Assembly (NCBI GenBank): GCA_963838835.1
Contig: CAWITA010000023.1
Span: forward strand, 186,001-250,000
Reading direction: 5' to 3'
Source of the DNA: Bog-473 sp963838835
GTDB taxonomy: Bacteria; Actinomycetota; Acidimicrobiia; Acidimicrobiales; RAAP-2
DNA: 64,000 nt
Both the position numbers and the translations under genes were made by a program. Under the pieces are notes generated by a model. That model had not been told where the DNA came from and did not search any database. It was given only the letters and a program-made list of their open reading frames with translations. Shown piece after piece: positions 1 to 10,526 of this stretch (the stretch's first letter is position 1; every line of letters begins with the position of its first letter).

Positions 1-122
1 GTGGCCACGCCATGGAGCTGCTCGAGGACGGCACCAGAGAGCGCATTGGCCTTGGGCCGATCGAGCAGGACCAGCGCCACGTTGTCGGCCCGGCGCTCCA
101 GGGTGACAGAGGTCTCAGCCAC
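1..122 (-). CDS. Enoyl-CoA hydratase/isomerase family protein, N-terminal fragment
   Basis: The first 40 residues of a minus-strand protein run off the left edge of the window. It starts at a GTG at 122. The motif VALVLLDRPKANALSG is the first beta-strand and A-N-A-L turn of the crotonase fold, which binds the acyl-CoA thioester. The usual role is hydration or isomerisation of enoyl-CoA in beta-oxidation. The catalytic glutamates lie beyond the window edge, so the exact reaction cannot be assigned. It lies 33 bp after the meaB stop in the same direction, which fits an acyl-CoA metabolism context. Confidence 0.75.
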   Translation of the reverse strand, partial: MAETSVTLERRADNVALVLLDRPKANALSGAVLEQLHGVA

Positions 123-155
123 GGCCGAACCGTATCGGACCGGGCTGCCGGCGGC

Positions 156-1127
156 TCATTCGGCCAATAGGCGGTCGGCGGCCTGATACGGGTCGAGCTC
201 GCCGGCTGCCAGTGCCTTGACCGCCGTGGCGAACTCCTCCCCGGCCGTCAGTTCGTGGATACGGGCCTCGGAGCGGGCCAACAGCACCCGGCGCAACTCT
301 TGCCCCAGCCGATCTGACCTCTTGGCCACCAACTGACCTGCACTCTCGAGGTGGCGACGATGGCGTGCCACCGCGTGCCACAGATCGGCCACCCCCTCGC
401 CTGATGTCGCCGTCGTGTCCACGATCTCGGGCCTCCAGGCAGCGGGCCGCGCCAGGTCGAGCATCTGCTCGAGGTCGCGCCGCGCCTCGCGCCCACCCGG
501 CCGGTCCGACTTGTTGATGACGAACACGTCGGCCACCTCGAGCAGCCCCGCCTTGCTGGCCTGCATGGAGTCGCCCCACCCCGGGGTCACGACCACCACC
601 GTGGTGTCGGCGGCCGACGCGATCTCCACCTCCATCTGCCCGACGCCCACGGTCTCCACGATCACCACAGGGATGCCGGCGGCACCGAAGAGACGGACCG
701 CGTCAGGCACTGCCAGAGAGAGGCCGCCCAGGTGACCCCGGGTGGCCATCGACCGTATGAACACGGTCGCGTCGAGCGCATGCTGGCTCATGCGCACGCG
801 GTCGCCGAGGATGGCGCCCCCGCTGAACGGGGAGGTCGGGTCGACGGCAAGGACCCCCACCTGGGACACCGGTTCGGAGTGGGGCTCGGGCCATCCGGCT
901 CGTGCCTGTGCGATCAGCCCGTCGGTCAAGGTGGACTTGCCGGCGCCCGGGGCGCCTGTGAGGCCGACCGTGTAGGGGGTGTCCGAGCGATAGGCGAGGC
1001 GTGCGATCGCCGTCGCGGTGTCGCCACCGCGTTCGACATAGGAGAGCAGGCGGGCCAAGGAGACGCGGTCACCGTTGCGAGCCTGCTCGAGGAGCGCGAC
1101 CGGGTCAGTGGGCGGTGGTGGGCTCAC
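156..1127 (-). CDS. meaB: Methylmalonyl-CoA mutase-associated GTPase MeaB
   Basis: 323 aa, the normal length for MeaB/ArgK G3E-type GTPases, which protect and reload B12-dependent methylmalonyl-CoA mutase. The P-loop GAPGAGKS is at residues 58-65. It is followed by the switch region VDPTSPFSGGAILGDRVRM, the ETVGVGQ switch II motif and the NKSD guanine-specificity motif. A short alpha-helical C-terminus follows, as in the dimerisation domain. The ATG start overlaps the murA stop (ATGA), so it is translated with murA. The mutase genes are not in the window. The neighbouring enoyl-CoA hydratase suits propionyl- or acyl-CoA metabolism. Confidence 0.93.
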   Translation of the reverse strand: MSPPPPTDPVALLEQARNGDRVSLARLLSYVERGGDTATAIARLAYRSDTPYTVGLTGAPGAGKSTLTDGLIAQARAGWPEPHSEPVSQVGVLAVDPTSPFSGGAILGDRVRMSQHALDATVFIRSMATRGHLGGLSLAVPDAVRLFGAAGIPVVIVETVGVGQMEVEIASAADTTVVVVTPGWGDSMQASKAGLLEVADVFVINKSDRPGGREARRDLEQMLDLARPAAWRPEIVDTTATSGEGVADLWHAVARHRRHLESAGQLVAKRSDRLGQELRRVLLARSEARIHELTAGEEFATAVKALAAGELDPYQAADRLLAE

Positions 1128-2386
1128 CGGACGACGACGTTGGCTCCGAGCGAGCGCAACGCACCCGGCAGGTCCTGGTAGCCGCGACCGATGTGGTGCG
1201 CCCCGCTGACCACCGTCTCCCCGTCGGCCACGAGCCCCGCCAGGACCAGGGCCACGCCGGCACGGATGTCCGGGGCCCGCACGGGCGCCCCAGAGAGCCG
1301 GGGCACGCCGCGCACGACGGCATGGTGTCCCTCCGTCCGGATGTCTGCGCCCATCCTGCGCAGCTCCTCGACGTAGCGGAAGCGCCCGGAGAAGAGGTTC
1401 TCGGTGAGGATCCCCACCCCGTCGGACACGGTGAGCATCGCCACCAAGAGCGGGCTGTAGTCGGTGGCCACCCCGGGGTACGGCAGGGTGGCGATGTCGG
1501 CCGCCGTGAGCCGTTCGTGCGCACTGGCCCGCAATCCTTGCGGGCTCATCTCCGTTGCCACCCCCATCTGGTTGACCTTGCGGAGGATCATCTCCATGTG
1601 TTCGGGCCGGGCGTCCGTGATCGTCACGTCACCGCCGGCCATTCCGACCGCCCCGAGGTAGGTCGCGGCCACCACCCGGTCGGGCACGACCGTGTGGCGG
1701 GTGGGTCGCAGCTCGTCCACCCCCTCGACCTCGATGCGCGATGTTCCCGCCCCGCGTACCTCCGCTCCCATGTCGCACAGCATGGCGGCCAAGTCGGCCA
1801 CCTCGGGCTCCTTGGCTGCGTTCTCAATGACGGTCGTGCCCTTGGCGAGGACGGCCGCCATGAGCAGGTTGTCCGTCGCCGTGTGGCTGGGGTACTCCAG
1901 GACGACCCGAGTCCCCACCAGCCGACCGCCCGGCACCGTGCCGCGCACTTGGCCGTGGGAAGACTCGAACCGGGCGCCCATCGCACTGAGCCCGTTGATG
2001 TGGAAATCGATGGGCCGGTCTCCGAAATCGTCGCCCCCGGGCAGCGGCATTCGGACCGCCCCGCAGCGGGCGAGGAGCAGGCCCAGGACAACCACCGACG
2101 CCCGCATGCGTTCGAATAGTTCGTAGGGTCCCCCGGGCACCAGGTCAGCGACCCGAGGCGTCGTCACTGCCACGTCCCCGTTGTCGCGGCGTTCGACCTC
2201 GGCGCCCATGGTGCGCAGCACATTGGCCATGGTGTCCACGTCCGAGATGCGGGGCACGTTGGACAACACCGTGCAACCCTCGGCGAGCAGGCACCCCACC
2301 ATAAGCTTGAGGGCCGAATTTTTGGCCCCGCCTGCGGTGATGGTGCCCTCGAGCGGTCCATTGGGTTCGACCACGATCTGCTCCAC
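1124..2386 (-). CDS. murA: UDP-N-acetylglucosamine 1-carboxyvinyltransferase MurA (Cys-to-Asp active site)
   Basis: First committed step of peptidoglycan synthesis: enolpyruvyl transfer from PEP to UDP-GlcNAc, cytoplasmic. A GTG start at 2386 gives 420 aa and places the conserved Lys22-Asn23 pair (AKNSALK) at the same numbers as in E. coli MurA. The frame stays open upstream, but those residues are not MurA-like. The catalytic loop reads LPGGDDFGDRP: the usual PGGC cysteine is replaced by Asp (residue 119). In M. tuberculosis MurA the equivalent Asp gives intrinsic fosfomycin resistance. It overlaps meaB by 4 nt. In Mycobacterium murA also lies beyond the ATP synthase operon, supporting conserved synteny. 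Confidence 0.95.
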   Translation of the reverse strand: MEQIVVEPNGPLEGTITAGGAKNSALKLMVGCLLAEGCTVLSNVPRISDVDTMANVLRTMGAEVERRDNGDVAVTTPRVADLVPGGPYELFERMRASVVVLGLLLARCGAVRMPLPGGDDFGDRPIDFHINGLSAMGARFESSHGQVRGTVPGGRLVGTRVVLEYPSHTATDNLLMAAVLAKGTTVIENAAKEPEVADLAAMLCDMGAEVRGAGTSRIEVEGVDELRPTRHTVVPDRVVAATYLGAVGMAGGDVTITDARPEHMEMILRKVNQMGVATEMSPQGLRASAHERLTAADIATLPYPGVATDYSPLLVAMLTVSDGVGILTENLFSGRFRYVEELRRMGADIRTEGHHAVVRGVPRLSGAPVRAPDIRAGVALVLAGLVADGETVVSGAHHIGRGYQDLPGALRSLGANVVVR

Positions 2387-2458
2387 GGCACCAAGTATCG
2401 CCGCTGGAGACCGCGCCGACGGGCCGCCTGGGATCCGAGACCAACTATCGTCGAGCGC

Positions 2459-3453
2459 GTGGTGACGCCGCGCCAAGCCCCCGACCGCAACCTCGCCATG
2501 GACCTGGTCCGCACGACCGAGGCGGCGGCCATGGCCGCCAGCCGCTGGATGGGCCGGGGGACAAACTCGGCGCCGACGCGGCCGCCGTCGAGGCCATGCG
2601 GACCGTCCTCTCCACCGTCCCCATGGACGGGATCGTGGTCATCGGCGAGGGCGAGAAGGACAACGCGCCCATGCTGTTCAACGGCGAGAAGATCGGCGAC
2701 GGGACGCCCCCGCTCACCGACATCGCCGTGGACCCCATCGACGGCACGACGCTCACCGCCCAGGGCCGCGGCGGCGCCCTGGCCGTGATCGCGGTCGCCG
2801 AGCGGGGTGCCATGTTCGACCCCGGCCCATGCGTCTACATGGAGAAGTTGGCCGTGGGACCCAGGGCCAAGGGAGCCTGCGACATCCGGTGCACACCGAC
2901 CGAGAACCTCGCCGCCCTCTCCGAGGCCCTGGCGCGGCCGGTGCGCGACCTGACCGCCGTGATCCTGGACCGGCCGCGCCACGACGGCCTGATCGCCGAG
3001 GTGCGTGCGACCGGGGCCAGGATCCGCCTGATCACCGACGGTGACGTCGCCGGGGCCATCGCCACCGGCTGGCCGGGCGCCGGAACCGACATCCTCTTCG
3101 GCATCGGGGGGACGCCGGAGGGCGTGCTGGCCGCGGCGGCGCTCAAGTGCATGGGCGGGGAGATCCAGGGACGTCTCCACCCTCGCAACGAGGAGGAGCG
3201 GGCGGCCGCCGTCGCAGCCGGCTACGCGCTCGACGCCGTGCTCATGACCGACGACTTGGTGCAAGGCAACAACTGCTTCTTCGCGGCCACCGGCATCACC
3301 GACGGCGAGCTCCTCCAGGGCGTCCAGTACCACGAGTTCGGCGCCACCACGCAGTCGCTCGTGATGCGCTCCAAGTCAGGGACGCTCCGCAAGATCGACG
3401 CCAGCCACGCGCTGGCCAAGTTGGCCGAGTTCAGTTCGATCTCGTTCGGCTAG
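2459..3453 (+). CDS. glpX: Class II fructose-1,6-bisphosphatase GlpX (single-base frameshift near 2560)
   Basis: Gluconeogenic hydrolysis of fructose-1,6-bisphosphate. The N-terminus (PDRNLAMDLVRTTEAAAMAA) reads from the GTG codons at 2459/2462. After MGRG the frame must shift by one to continue as DKLGADAAAVEAMRTVLSTV and on to the stop. One G appears to be missing from the G run at about 2555-2560. With it restored the ORF is 332 codons, the normal length. The metal and substrate motifs GEGEKD and DPIDGTT (Li+-sensitive phosphatase superfamily) and the glycine-rich GIGGTPEGV are intact. The downstream ATG at 2596 would lose about 45 conserved residues, so it is not preferred. The gene converges with atpC with a 40-bp gap. 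Confidence 0.9.
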
Positions 3454-3493
3454 CGGTCATCCGCCGGTGGCCAGCCACCGCCCCTGTTCCCGT

Positions 3494-3997
3494 TCAGGCG
3501 GTTCCGGCGACTACGGCCAGCCGCAACTCGGCCCGGGCCAGTGCGCCCTGCGCCTCGGCGAGCTCGACGTCCTCCTCGAGGTCCTCGGAGGCGGGTCCTC
3601 GGCCGCCGCCCAGTTCGCCCATCCGCTGGGACGCCGCCTCCCGGGCGAGCTCGGCGCGGGGCACGTCGATCTCCTCCGCCAGTTCGGCCACGCCGGCCAG
3701 GATCGTCACCCGGGTCGAGAGACCCGGCAGCGGCCCGTCCCCTTCGGCCAGGCCCCCCGCCGCGCCCGGGCTCGTGTCGACCTGGACGAACCCGCCGTGC
3801 ACGGCGAGGCGCGTCAGGGTGCCCTCGGACTGCTCGACCCTCACCTCGCCGGGCACGACGTCGCCCACGAGCGGTGTGTGACCGTCGAGCACGGTGAGGG
3901 CGCCGTCGGAGGTGGCGAGGACCACCGCGGTGGCGCCGCCGGCGAAGAGGGACTGCTCGGGCGTGACGATCTCCACGCCGAAGACGCCGTCGGCCAC
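3494..3997 (-). CDS. atpC: ATP synthase F1 epsilon subunit
   Basis: Last gene of the ATP synthase operon. The epsilon subunit links the gamma shaft to the c-ring and can inhibit ATP hydrolysis. The GTG at 3997 shares one base with the atpD stop (TAGTG). The beta-sandwich is evident: FGVEIVTPEQSLFAGGATAV, then LTVLDGHTPLVGDVVPGEV and VHGGFVQV. The C-terminal helical region (VPRAELAREAASQRMGEL and VELAEAQGALARAELRL) is acidic and alanine-rich. A Gly/Pro insertion near residues 85-95 (TSPGAAGGLAEGDGPLPG) and an extra acidic linker bring it to 167 aa, longer than the roughly 120-140 aa usual for the family. Confidence 0.9.
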   Translation of the reverse strand: MADGVFGVEIVTPEQSLFAGGATAVVLATSDGALTVLDGHTPLVGDVVPGEVRVEQSEGTLTRLAVHGGFVQVDTSPGAAGGLAEGDGPLPGLSTRVTILAGVAELAEEIDVPRAELAREAASQRMGELGGGRGPASEDLEEDVELAEAQGALARAELRLAVVAGTA

Positions 3998-5460
3998 TAA
4001 CCCGCCTCGGCCTCGAGCGTCTTGGCCTTCTCCAGCACCGACTCGACCCCGCCGACGTTGAGGAAGGCCTGCTCGGGGATGTTGTCGAGGTCGCCGTTCA
4101 CCAGGGCCTCGAAGGACTCGACCGTCTCGTCGATCGGCACGAAGATGCCCGGCACGCCGGTGAAGACCTCGGCCACGAAGAACGGTTGGGACAAGAAGCG
4201 CTGGATCTTGCGCGCGCGGGTCACCGTCACCCGGTCCTCCTCGGAGAGCTCGTCCATGCCGAGGATGGCGATGATGTCCTGCAGCTCCTTGTAGCGCTGC
4301 AGGACCTCCTGCACCCGGCGGGCCACCGCATAGTGGCGCTCGCCCACGATCTCGGGGGCGAGGATGTTCGAGGTGGACGCCAGCGGGTCGACCGCCGGGT
4401 AGATGCCGAGCGCGGCGATCTGGCGGGAGAGCTCGGTGGTGGCGTCGAGGTGGGTGAACGTCGTGAAGGGTGCCGGGTCGGTGTAGTCGTCGGCCGGCAC
4501 GTAGACCGCCTGCAGCGAGGTGATCGACTTCCCCTTGGTCGAAGTGATCCGCTCCTGCAGCTCGCCCATCTCGTCGGCCAGGGTTGGCTGGTAACCCACG
4601 GCGGACGGCATGCGGCCGAGCAGTGTGGACACCTCCGAGCCCGCCTGCACGAAGCGGAAGATGTTGTCGATGAAGAGCAGCACGTCCTGGTTCTGCACGT
4701 CGCGGAAGTACTCGGCCATGGTGAGCGCAGCCAGCCCGACGCGCAGACGGACGCCGGGTGGCTCGTCCATCTGGCCGTAGACCAGCGCCGCCTTGTCGAT
4801 GACACCGGACTCCTGCATCTCGAGCCACATGTCGGTGCCCTCTCGGGTACGCTCCCCCACGCCGGCGAAGACCGACACGCCGCCGTGCTGCTGGGCCACC
4901 CGGTGGATCATCTCCTGGATGATGACGGTCTTTCCCACGCCGGCCCCTCCGAACAGGCCGATCTTGCCGCCCTGCACGTAGGGCTCCAGGAGGTCGATGA
5001 CCTTGATGCCGGTCTCGAACAGGAGCGACCTGGGCTCCAGCTGGTCGAAGGCGGGGGCGTTGCGGTGGATCTCCCAGTAGTCCTCGACACCTTCGATGGA
5101 GTCGGTGTCGAGGGGTTGCCCGAGTACGTTGAACACGTGACCGAGCACGGCGTTGCCCACCGGGACGGTGATGCCGCGCCCGAGGTTGCGCACCGGCGCC
5201 CCACGGACCAGCCCGTCGGTCTGCTGCATACAGATGCAGCGCACCCGGCCGTCACCGATCTGCTGGGCGACCTCGGCCGTGACCTGGTGGGCCGACCCGT
5301 CGAGCTCGATGGTGAACTCGACGGCGTGGTTGATCTCGGGCAGCGCATGGGGCGGGAACTCGACGTCGATGACGGGTCCGGCGATGGCGACCACCCGGCC
5401 GTCGGCCAGCAAGCCGGCCGGTGTGGTGTCTTGCATGGTGGTAGTGGTCATCGGGGTCAA
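3997..5460 (-). CDS. atpD: ATP synthase F1 beta subunit
   Basis: Catalytic subunit of the F1 head, 487 aa. The Walker A loop is GGAGVGKT, followed by the GERTREG segment with the catalytic glutamate. LLFIDNIFRFVQAG is Walker B, and GMDELSEEDR contains the DELSEED lever that contacts gamma. The ATG at 5460 overlaps the atpG stop, so the two are translationally coupled. A second ATG three codons later is an alternative start. The order atpA-G-D-C is the standard bacterial order. Confidence 0.97.
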   Translation of the reverse strand: MTPMTTTTMQDTTPAGLLADGRVVAIAGPVIDVEFPPHALPEINHAVEFTIELDGSAHQVTAEVAQQIGDGRVRCICMQQTDGLVRGAPVRNLGRGITVPVGNAVLGHVFNVLGQPLDTDSIEGVEDYWEIHRNAPAFDQLEPRSLLFETGIKVIDLLEPYVQGGKIGLFGGAGVGKTVIIQEMIHRVAQQHGGVSVFAGVGERTREGTDMWLEMQESGVIDKAALVYGQMDEPPGVRLRVGLAALTMAEYFRDVQNQDVLLFIDNIFRFVQAGSEVSTLLGRMPSAVGYQPTLADEMGELQERITSTKGKSITSLQAVYVPADDYTDPAPFTTFTHLDATTELSRQIAALGIYPAVDPLASTSNILAPEIVGERHYAVARRVQEVLQRYKELQDIIAILGMDELSEEDRVTVTRARKIQRFLSQPFFVAEVFTGVPGIFVPIDETVESFEALVNGDLDNIPEQAFLNVGGVESVLEKAKTLEAEAG

Positions 5461-6365
5461 ACTCCCTTCGATTGGCGGAGCGCCTCGGCCCCGCCGACGA
5501 TCTCCATGATCTCGGTGGTGATGGCGTCCTGGCGGGCCCGGTTCATGACGCGGGTCAAGGTTCGGACGAGCTCGTCCGCGTTGTCGGTGGCCGCAGCCAT
5601 GGCCCGTTGCTGGGCCGTGTAGAACGACGCCGCGCCCTCCAACAGGGCGGCGAAGATCTCCGCCTCCAGTGCCCGGGGAGCGAGTTCGATGAGCAGCTTC
5701 GCGGGCTCGGGCTCGAACTCGGTGTAGCCCTCGAGCGTTCCCTCGTCCTGCTCCGGCGCCTCCTCGGCTCCCTGGGGCAGGGGGAGCGGCAGCAGCTGCA
5801 GCTGCTCGACGCGCTGGGTCCCGGCGGAGATGAACCGGGTGGAGACCATCTCGATGAGGTCGATCTCCCCGGACACGAACGGCGCGGCCACGACTGCCGC
5901 GACGTACCGGGCGTCGGCGAATTCGGGGCGGTCAGCGAAGCCCACGAACGACCCCGCCGTGTCGATGCCGCGGTAGCGGAAGTAGGGAGGGGCCTTCTTG
6001 CCCACGGACCACACCGTCACCTCGGCTCCGTTGCTCAAGTAATGGGCCACCTGTCGCTCGGTGGCGCGGAGCACGCCGGAGTTGTAGGACCCGGCCAGGC
6101 CCCGGTCGCCGGCGATGGCGAGGATCCCGACGTGCCGCGGCGACTCGGGCGTGCCCAGCAGCCTGGCGGCCGCCGTCGGATCGGCCGCCGCGGTCAGGCG
6201 CAGTACCCGCTCCATCCCCTCCCGGAAGGGCCGGTTGGCCAGGATCCGCGTCTGGGCGCGCACGATCCGCGAGGCGGCGATCAACTCCATCGCCTTGGTG
6301 ATCTTCCTCGTGGACTGCACGCTGCGGATGCGCCGGCGCAGGATCCGCTCTTGGCCTCCGGCCAT
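5457..6365 (-). CDS. atpG: ATP synthase F1 gamma subunit
   Basis: Central rotor shaft, 302 aa. The N-terminal helix RRIRSVQSTRKITKAMELIA is the conserved coiled-coil segment that rotates within the alpha/beta hexamer. The C-terminal partner helix SFYTAQQRAMAAATDNADEL ... LNRARQDAITTEIMEIVGGA (residues about 250-300) is also intact. An acidic, proline-rich insertion near residues 195-220 (LPQGAEEAPEQDEGTLEG) resembles the gamma insertions seen in some actinobacteria. It lies 3 bp after atpA and overlaps atpD. Confidence 0.96.
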   Translation of the reverse strand: MAGGQERILRRRIRSVQSTRKITKAMELIAASRIVRAQTRILANRPFREGMERVLRLTAAADPTAAARLLGTPESPRHVGILAIAGDRGLAGSYNSGVLRATERQVAHYLSNGAEVTVWSVGKKAPPYFRYRGIDTAGSFVGFADRPEFADARYVAAVVAAPFVSGEIDLIEMVSTRFISAGTQRVEQLQLLPLPLPQGAEEAPEQDEGTLEGYTEFEPEPAKLLIELAPRALEAEIFAALLEGAASFYTAQQRAMAAATDNADELVRTLTRVMNRARQDAITTEIMEIVGGAEALRQSKGV

Positions 6366-6368
6366 GGG

Positions 6369-7891
<1,523 letters not shown>

Positions 7892-7892
<1 letters not shown>

Positions 7893-8842
7893 CAGTCTGC
7901 TCCCTCTGTGTCCTCTGTCGTCGTGTGGCCGCGCCCGGCGCGGCCGAACCCGGTCTGCTGCCACCCGGCCGGGACGAGGTGCTCGCGGAGCGCGTCGATC
8001 CGTCCGTGTGCCGTCGCGTCCACCAGCAGGTCGCCGATCCGGATGCGTGCGCCGCTGAGCAGCGCCTCGTCGATGACCACCTGCAGCTCGACCGGCCCCC
8101 CCGCCACCCGGGACAGCGAGTCCGAGAGGGTGGCCTGCTGCGCGTCGCCGATGGGGGCCGCGGCGCGCACGTGGGCGATACGCCAGCCGCGGGCCGCCGC
8201 GGTCTGCTCGACCAGGAAGTCCAGGGTCCCCACGAAGTCCCGGGCCCGGCCGCCCGTCACGACGTAACGGACCAGCGCCAGCGTGGTCGCCGGCGCCTTG
8301 CCCTCAAGGAGCTCGGCCACGAGCCCCTGGCGGGCGGCGACGTCAAGGTCCCGGTCGGTCAGCGCCGCGCGCAAGGGAGGCGTCGAGGCCACGATCCGCC
8401 CGAAGCGGAAGAGGTCGTCCTCCAGCGACTCGAGCTGGGCGGTGGACATGTCCTCGTGCAGCGCGGTGGCGTAGCCGCCCACGCGCTGGCGCGCCTGGGT
8501 CAGGCTCAAGGGCGGCTCCTCGATCTCGCGGCCCTCCGCGGCATGCCAGGCCCGGGTGCTCAACCAGCCCAGCGCGACCGGCACCTCGGGTGCCTTCACC
8601 ACGAGGCAGGCGAACGCGGCCAGCCGGCGGGCCTCCGGAGAGACCTTGGCCTCGAGGAGGTCGAGCAGGACGGCTCGGCGGGCCTTCCCGGGTACGGACG
8701 TGTCGGTGAGCGCGGCGCGCAGCGCCGCATTGCTCACGGCTTGGCGCTCGATCGCCGCCAGGTCGTCCGCGATGCCGCGGAGCGACGCGGGGTCGGCCGC
8801 CTCGAGCACGGCCGCGGCGTAGCCCTGCAGGGCGGGGTTCAC
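7892..8842 (-). CDS. atpH: ATP synthase delta subunit with a duplicated N-terminal helical domain
   Basis: OSCP/delta subunit of the peripheral stalk. At 316 aa it is far longer than the roughly 180 aa of a normal delta. Residues 1-105 form one helical bundle (ADDLAAIERQAVSNAALRAA, then ARRAVLLDLLEAKVSPEARR). A second copy occupies about residues 125-215 (LEDDLFRFGRIVASTPPLRA, then ARQGLVAELLEGKAPATTLA). The C-terminal beta-domain (VRAAAPIGDAQQATLSDSLS ... ARIRIGDLLVDATAHGRID) ends in a Gly/Thr-rich tail. Mycobacterial delta is also oversized, but there it is fused to a b-type subunit. Here atpF is separate and overlaps the start by 4 nt. An internal duplication is therefore inferred. Confidence 0.9.
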
Positions 8843-9378
8843 TGCAGCGCCCCGGCGTTGGCGGCGGTGCCGCCGGTCGTGTCGGCCTGCAGCGCGGCCA
8901 CGGCCTCGTCGATCAGGTCGCGATGTGCCTCATAGTTCACCTCGCGCCCGATGATCCGCTCTACCACCTCCATGACGATCTCACCCATCCGCGCTGCGGC
9001 CTCGTCGATGGCACGCTGGCGGGCCAGGTCGATCTCGATCTCGGCGTTGCCGACGATGCGCTCGTACTCGCTCTCACCTCTGGCCTGGGCGTCCAGGCGT
9101 ACCCGCTCGGCCGTGCGGTTGGCCTGCTCCACGATCTCGCGTGCCTGGTGGCGCGCCTCCTCGAGGACCGTTCGCCGCTCGTCGTCGGCCGCCTCGGCGT
9201 CCGCCCGCGCCCGATCGGCCGCATCGAGCGAGTCCCGGATCTTCTCTTGGCGCTGCTCCATCGCCTTGTTGAGAGGTGGGAGTACCCACTTGTAGATGGC
9301 AAAGATGAGGACGATCGAAACGGCCAGCTCAACGAAGAACGTCCCGTTGGGCAGAAGGAAAATTCCTGCTGTGGTCAT
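8839..9378 (-). CDS. atpF: ATP synthase Fo subunit b
   Basis: Peripheral stalk subunit, 179 aa. A single N-terminal membrane helix (about residues 13-32, FFVELAVSIVLIFAIYKWVL) is followed by a long charged coiled coil (residues 40-150) rich in Ala, Arg and Glu. It dimerises and contacts delta. Its stop overlaps the atpH start (4 nt). Only one b gene is present, so this looks like a b homodimer arrangement. Confidence 0.95.
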   Translation of the reverse strand: MTTAGIFLLPNGTFFVELAVSIVLIFAIYKWVLPPLNKAMEQRQEKIRDSLDAADRARADAEAADDERRTVLEEARHQAREIVEQANRTAERVRLDAQARGESEYERIVGNAEIEIDLARQRAIDEAAARMGEIVMEVVERIIGREVNYEAHRDLIDEAVAALQADTTGGTAANAGALQ

Positions 9379-9447
9379 GATGCTCTCGGTCTCCGGGTTC
9401 TATCCGGCACGTTGTTGGTGGACTGCTCTGCGCTCTGCGGCCAGCGG

Positions 9448-9720
9448 CTACGCGATGCTTTTGGCGGCGAAGACGTAGACGAACACCACCATGAACAAGA
9501 GGTTGATGAAGTACATGGCCTCCACCAGCCCGACGGTCAGGAAGAAGTACTGACGGGCCTTGGCCTCGATCTCGGGCTGCCGGGCGATCGCCGCGATCGT
9601 CTGTGACCCGGCCAAACCGTCGCCGACTGCGGCACCGATGGCGCCACCACCCAGGGCGAGTCCGCCGCCAACCAGCGCGCCGGCGACCCGTATCGCGCCT
9701 TCGATTGTGTTTGTTGCCAT
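9448..9720 (-). CDS. atpE: ATP synthase Fo subunit c (proteolipid)
   Basis: 90-aa hairpin of the rotating c-ring. Helix 1 is glycine-rich (GALVGGGLALGGGAIGAAVG), the polar loop is ARQPE (residues 46-50), and helix 2 carries the ion-binding glutamate at residue 67 (VGLVEAMYF). No Na+-binding pattern is obvious next to the Glu, so H+ coupling is the default inference. Spacers of 69 bp and 80 bp separate it from atpF and atpB. These are larger than elsewhere in the operon, as is common around the highly expressed c gene. Confidence 0.96.
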   Translation of the reverse strand: MATNTIEGAIRVAGALVGGGLALGGGAIGAAVGDGLAGSQTIAAIARQPEIEAKARQYFFLTVGLVEAMYFINLLFMVVFVYVFAAKSIA

Positions 9721-9800
9721 GTTTCCTCTCCTTTGTCGAGACCTTTTGTCGAGAACCTGTCAAGAGCCGGCTGGCCGGTGGCCCACTCCTGCGCCCAGGC

Positions 9801-10526
9801 CTAGTGTGCGTCCTTTCTCATCCCTATGCCGAGGTACATGATGGTGAGCAGAGCGAAGATGAACGCCTGGATCGCCCCGATGAACAACTCGTCGAATGGC
9901 TTCCAGATCAGCAGCCCGATCCACGACGCGTAGGGAGGGATCAGGGTCACGATCACCGAGACCATGAGGACGCCGGCGAAGATGTTCCCGAAGAGCCGGA
10001 AGGTCAACGTGATCGGCTTCGTGATCTCCTCGATGATGTTGATCGGGGTGAGCGCAGCGTACGGCTCGGCGTAGTGCTTGAAATACCCTCGCCAGCCTCG
10101 GGCTTTCACCGAGTTGTAGTGGACGACGAAGAAGACGGTGAGCGCCAGCGCCAAAGGCAGGTTGACATCGCCGGTCGGGGGGGCCAGGAAGCCCGGATCT
10201 CCGCTCGGTATGAAGGCCAGCCAGTTGCAGATCAAGATGAAGAAGAAGATCGTGACGCCCAGGCCGACGAAGGGCATTCCCTCGGGGCCGATGGCGGACC
10301 CGGCCAGGTCGGACACCTGCTCGACCAGCGTCTCCCAAAAAAGCTGCAGCTTGCCCGGGACACCCGATGTGACCCTGGCCCGCATGCGCAGTCCAAAGCC
10401 CAGCACGATGGCGGCGGCGATGAGCGTCGTCCACACCACGTCCAGGTAGATGGTCACGCCGGCGACGCGCACGACTCCGTGGTGATCACCGATCGTGATG
10501 GTGGCCAGGACGAAGCTGGAGCTCAC
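9801..10526 (-). CDS. atpB: ATP synthase Fo subunit a
   Basis: 241-aa integral membrane stator with five to six membrane helices. The essential arginine is in ITLTFRLFGNIFAG (about residue 175), followed by the last helices that form the proton half-channels. FIPSGDPGF and NLPLALALTVFFVVHYNSVK are typical a-subunit segments. It overlaps the upstream AtpI-like gene by 4 nt. Confidence 0.95.
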   Translation of the reverse strand: MSSSFVLATITIGDHHGVVRVAGVTIYLDVVWTTLIAAAIVLGFGLRMRARVTSGVPGKLQLFWETLVEQVSDLAGSAIGPEGMPFVGLGVTIFFFILICNWLAFIPSGDPGFLAPPTGDVNLPLALALTVFFVVHYNSVKARGWRGYFKHYAEPYAALTPINIIEEITKPITLTFRLFGNIFAGVLMVSVIVTLIPPYASWIGLLIWKPFDELFIGAIQAFIFALLTIMYLGIGMRKDAH

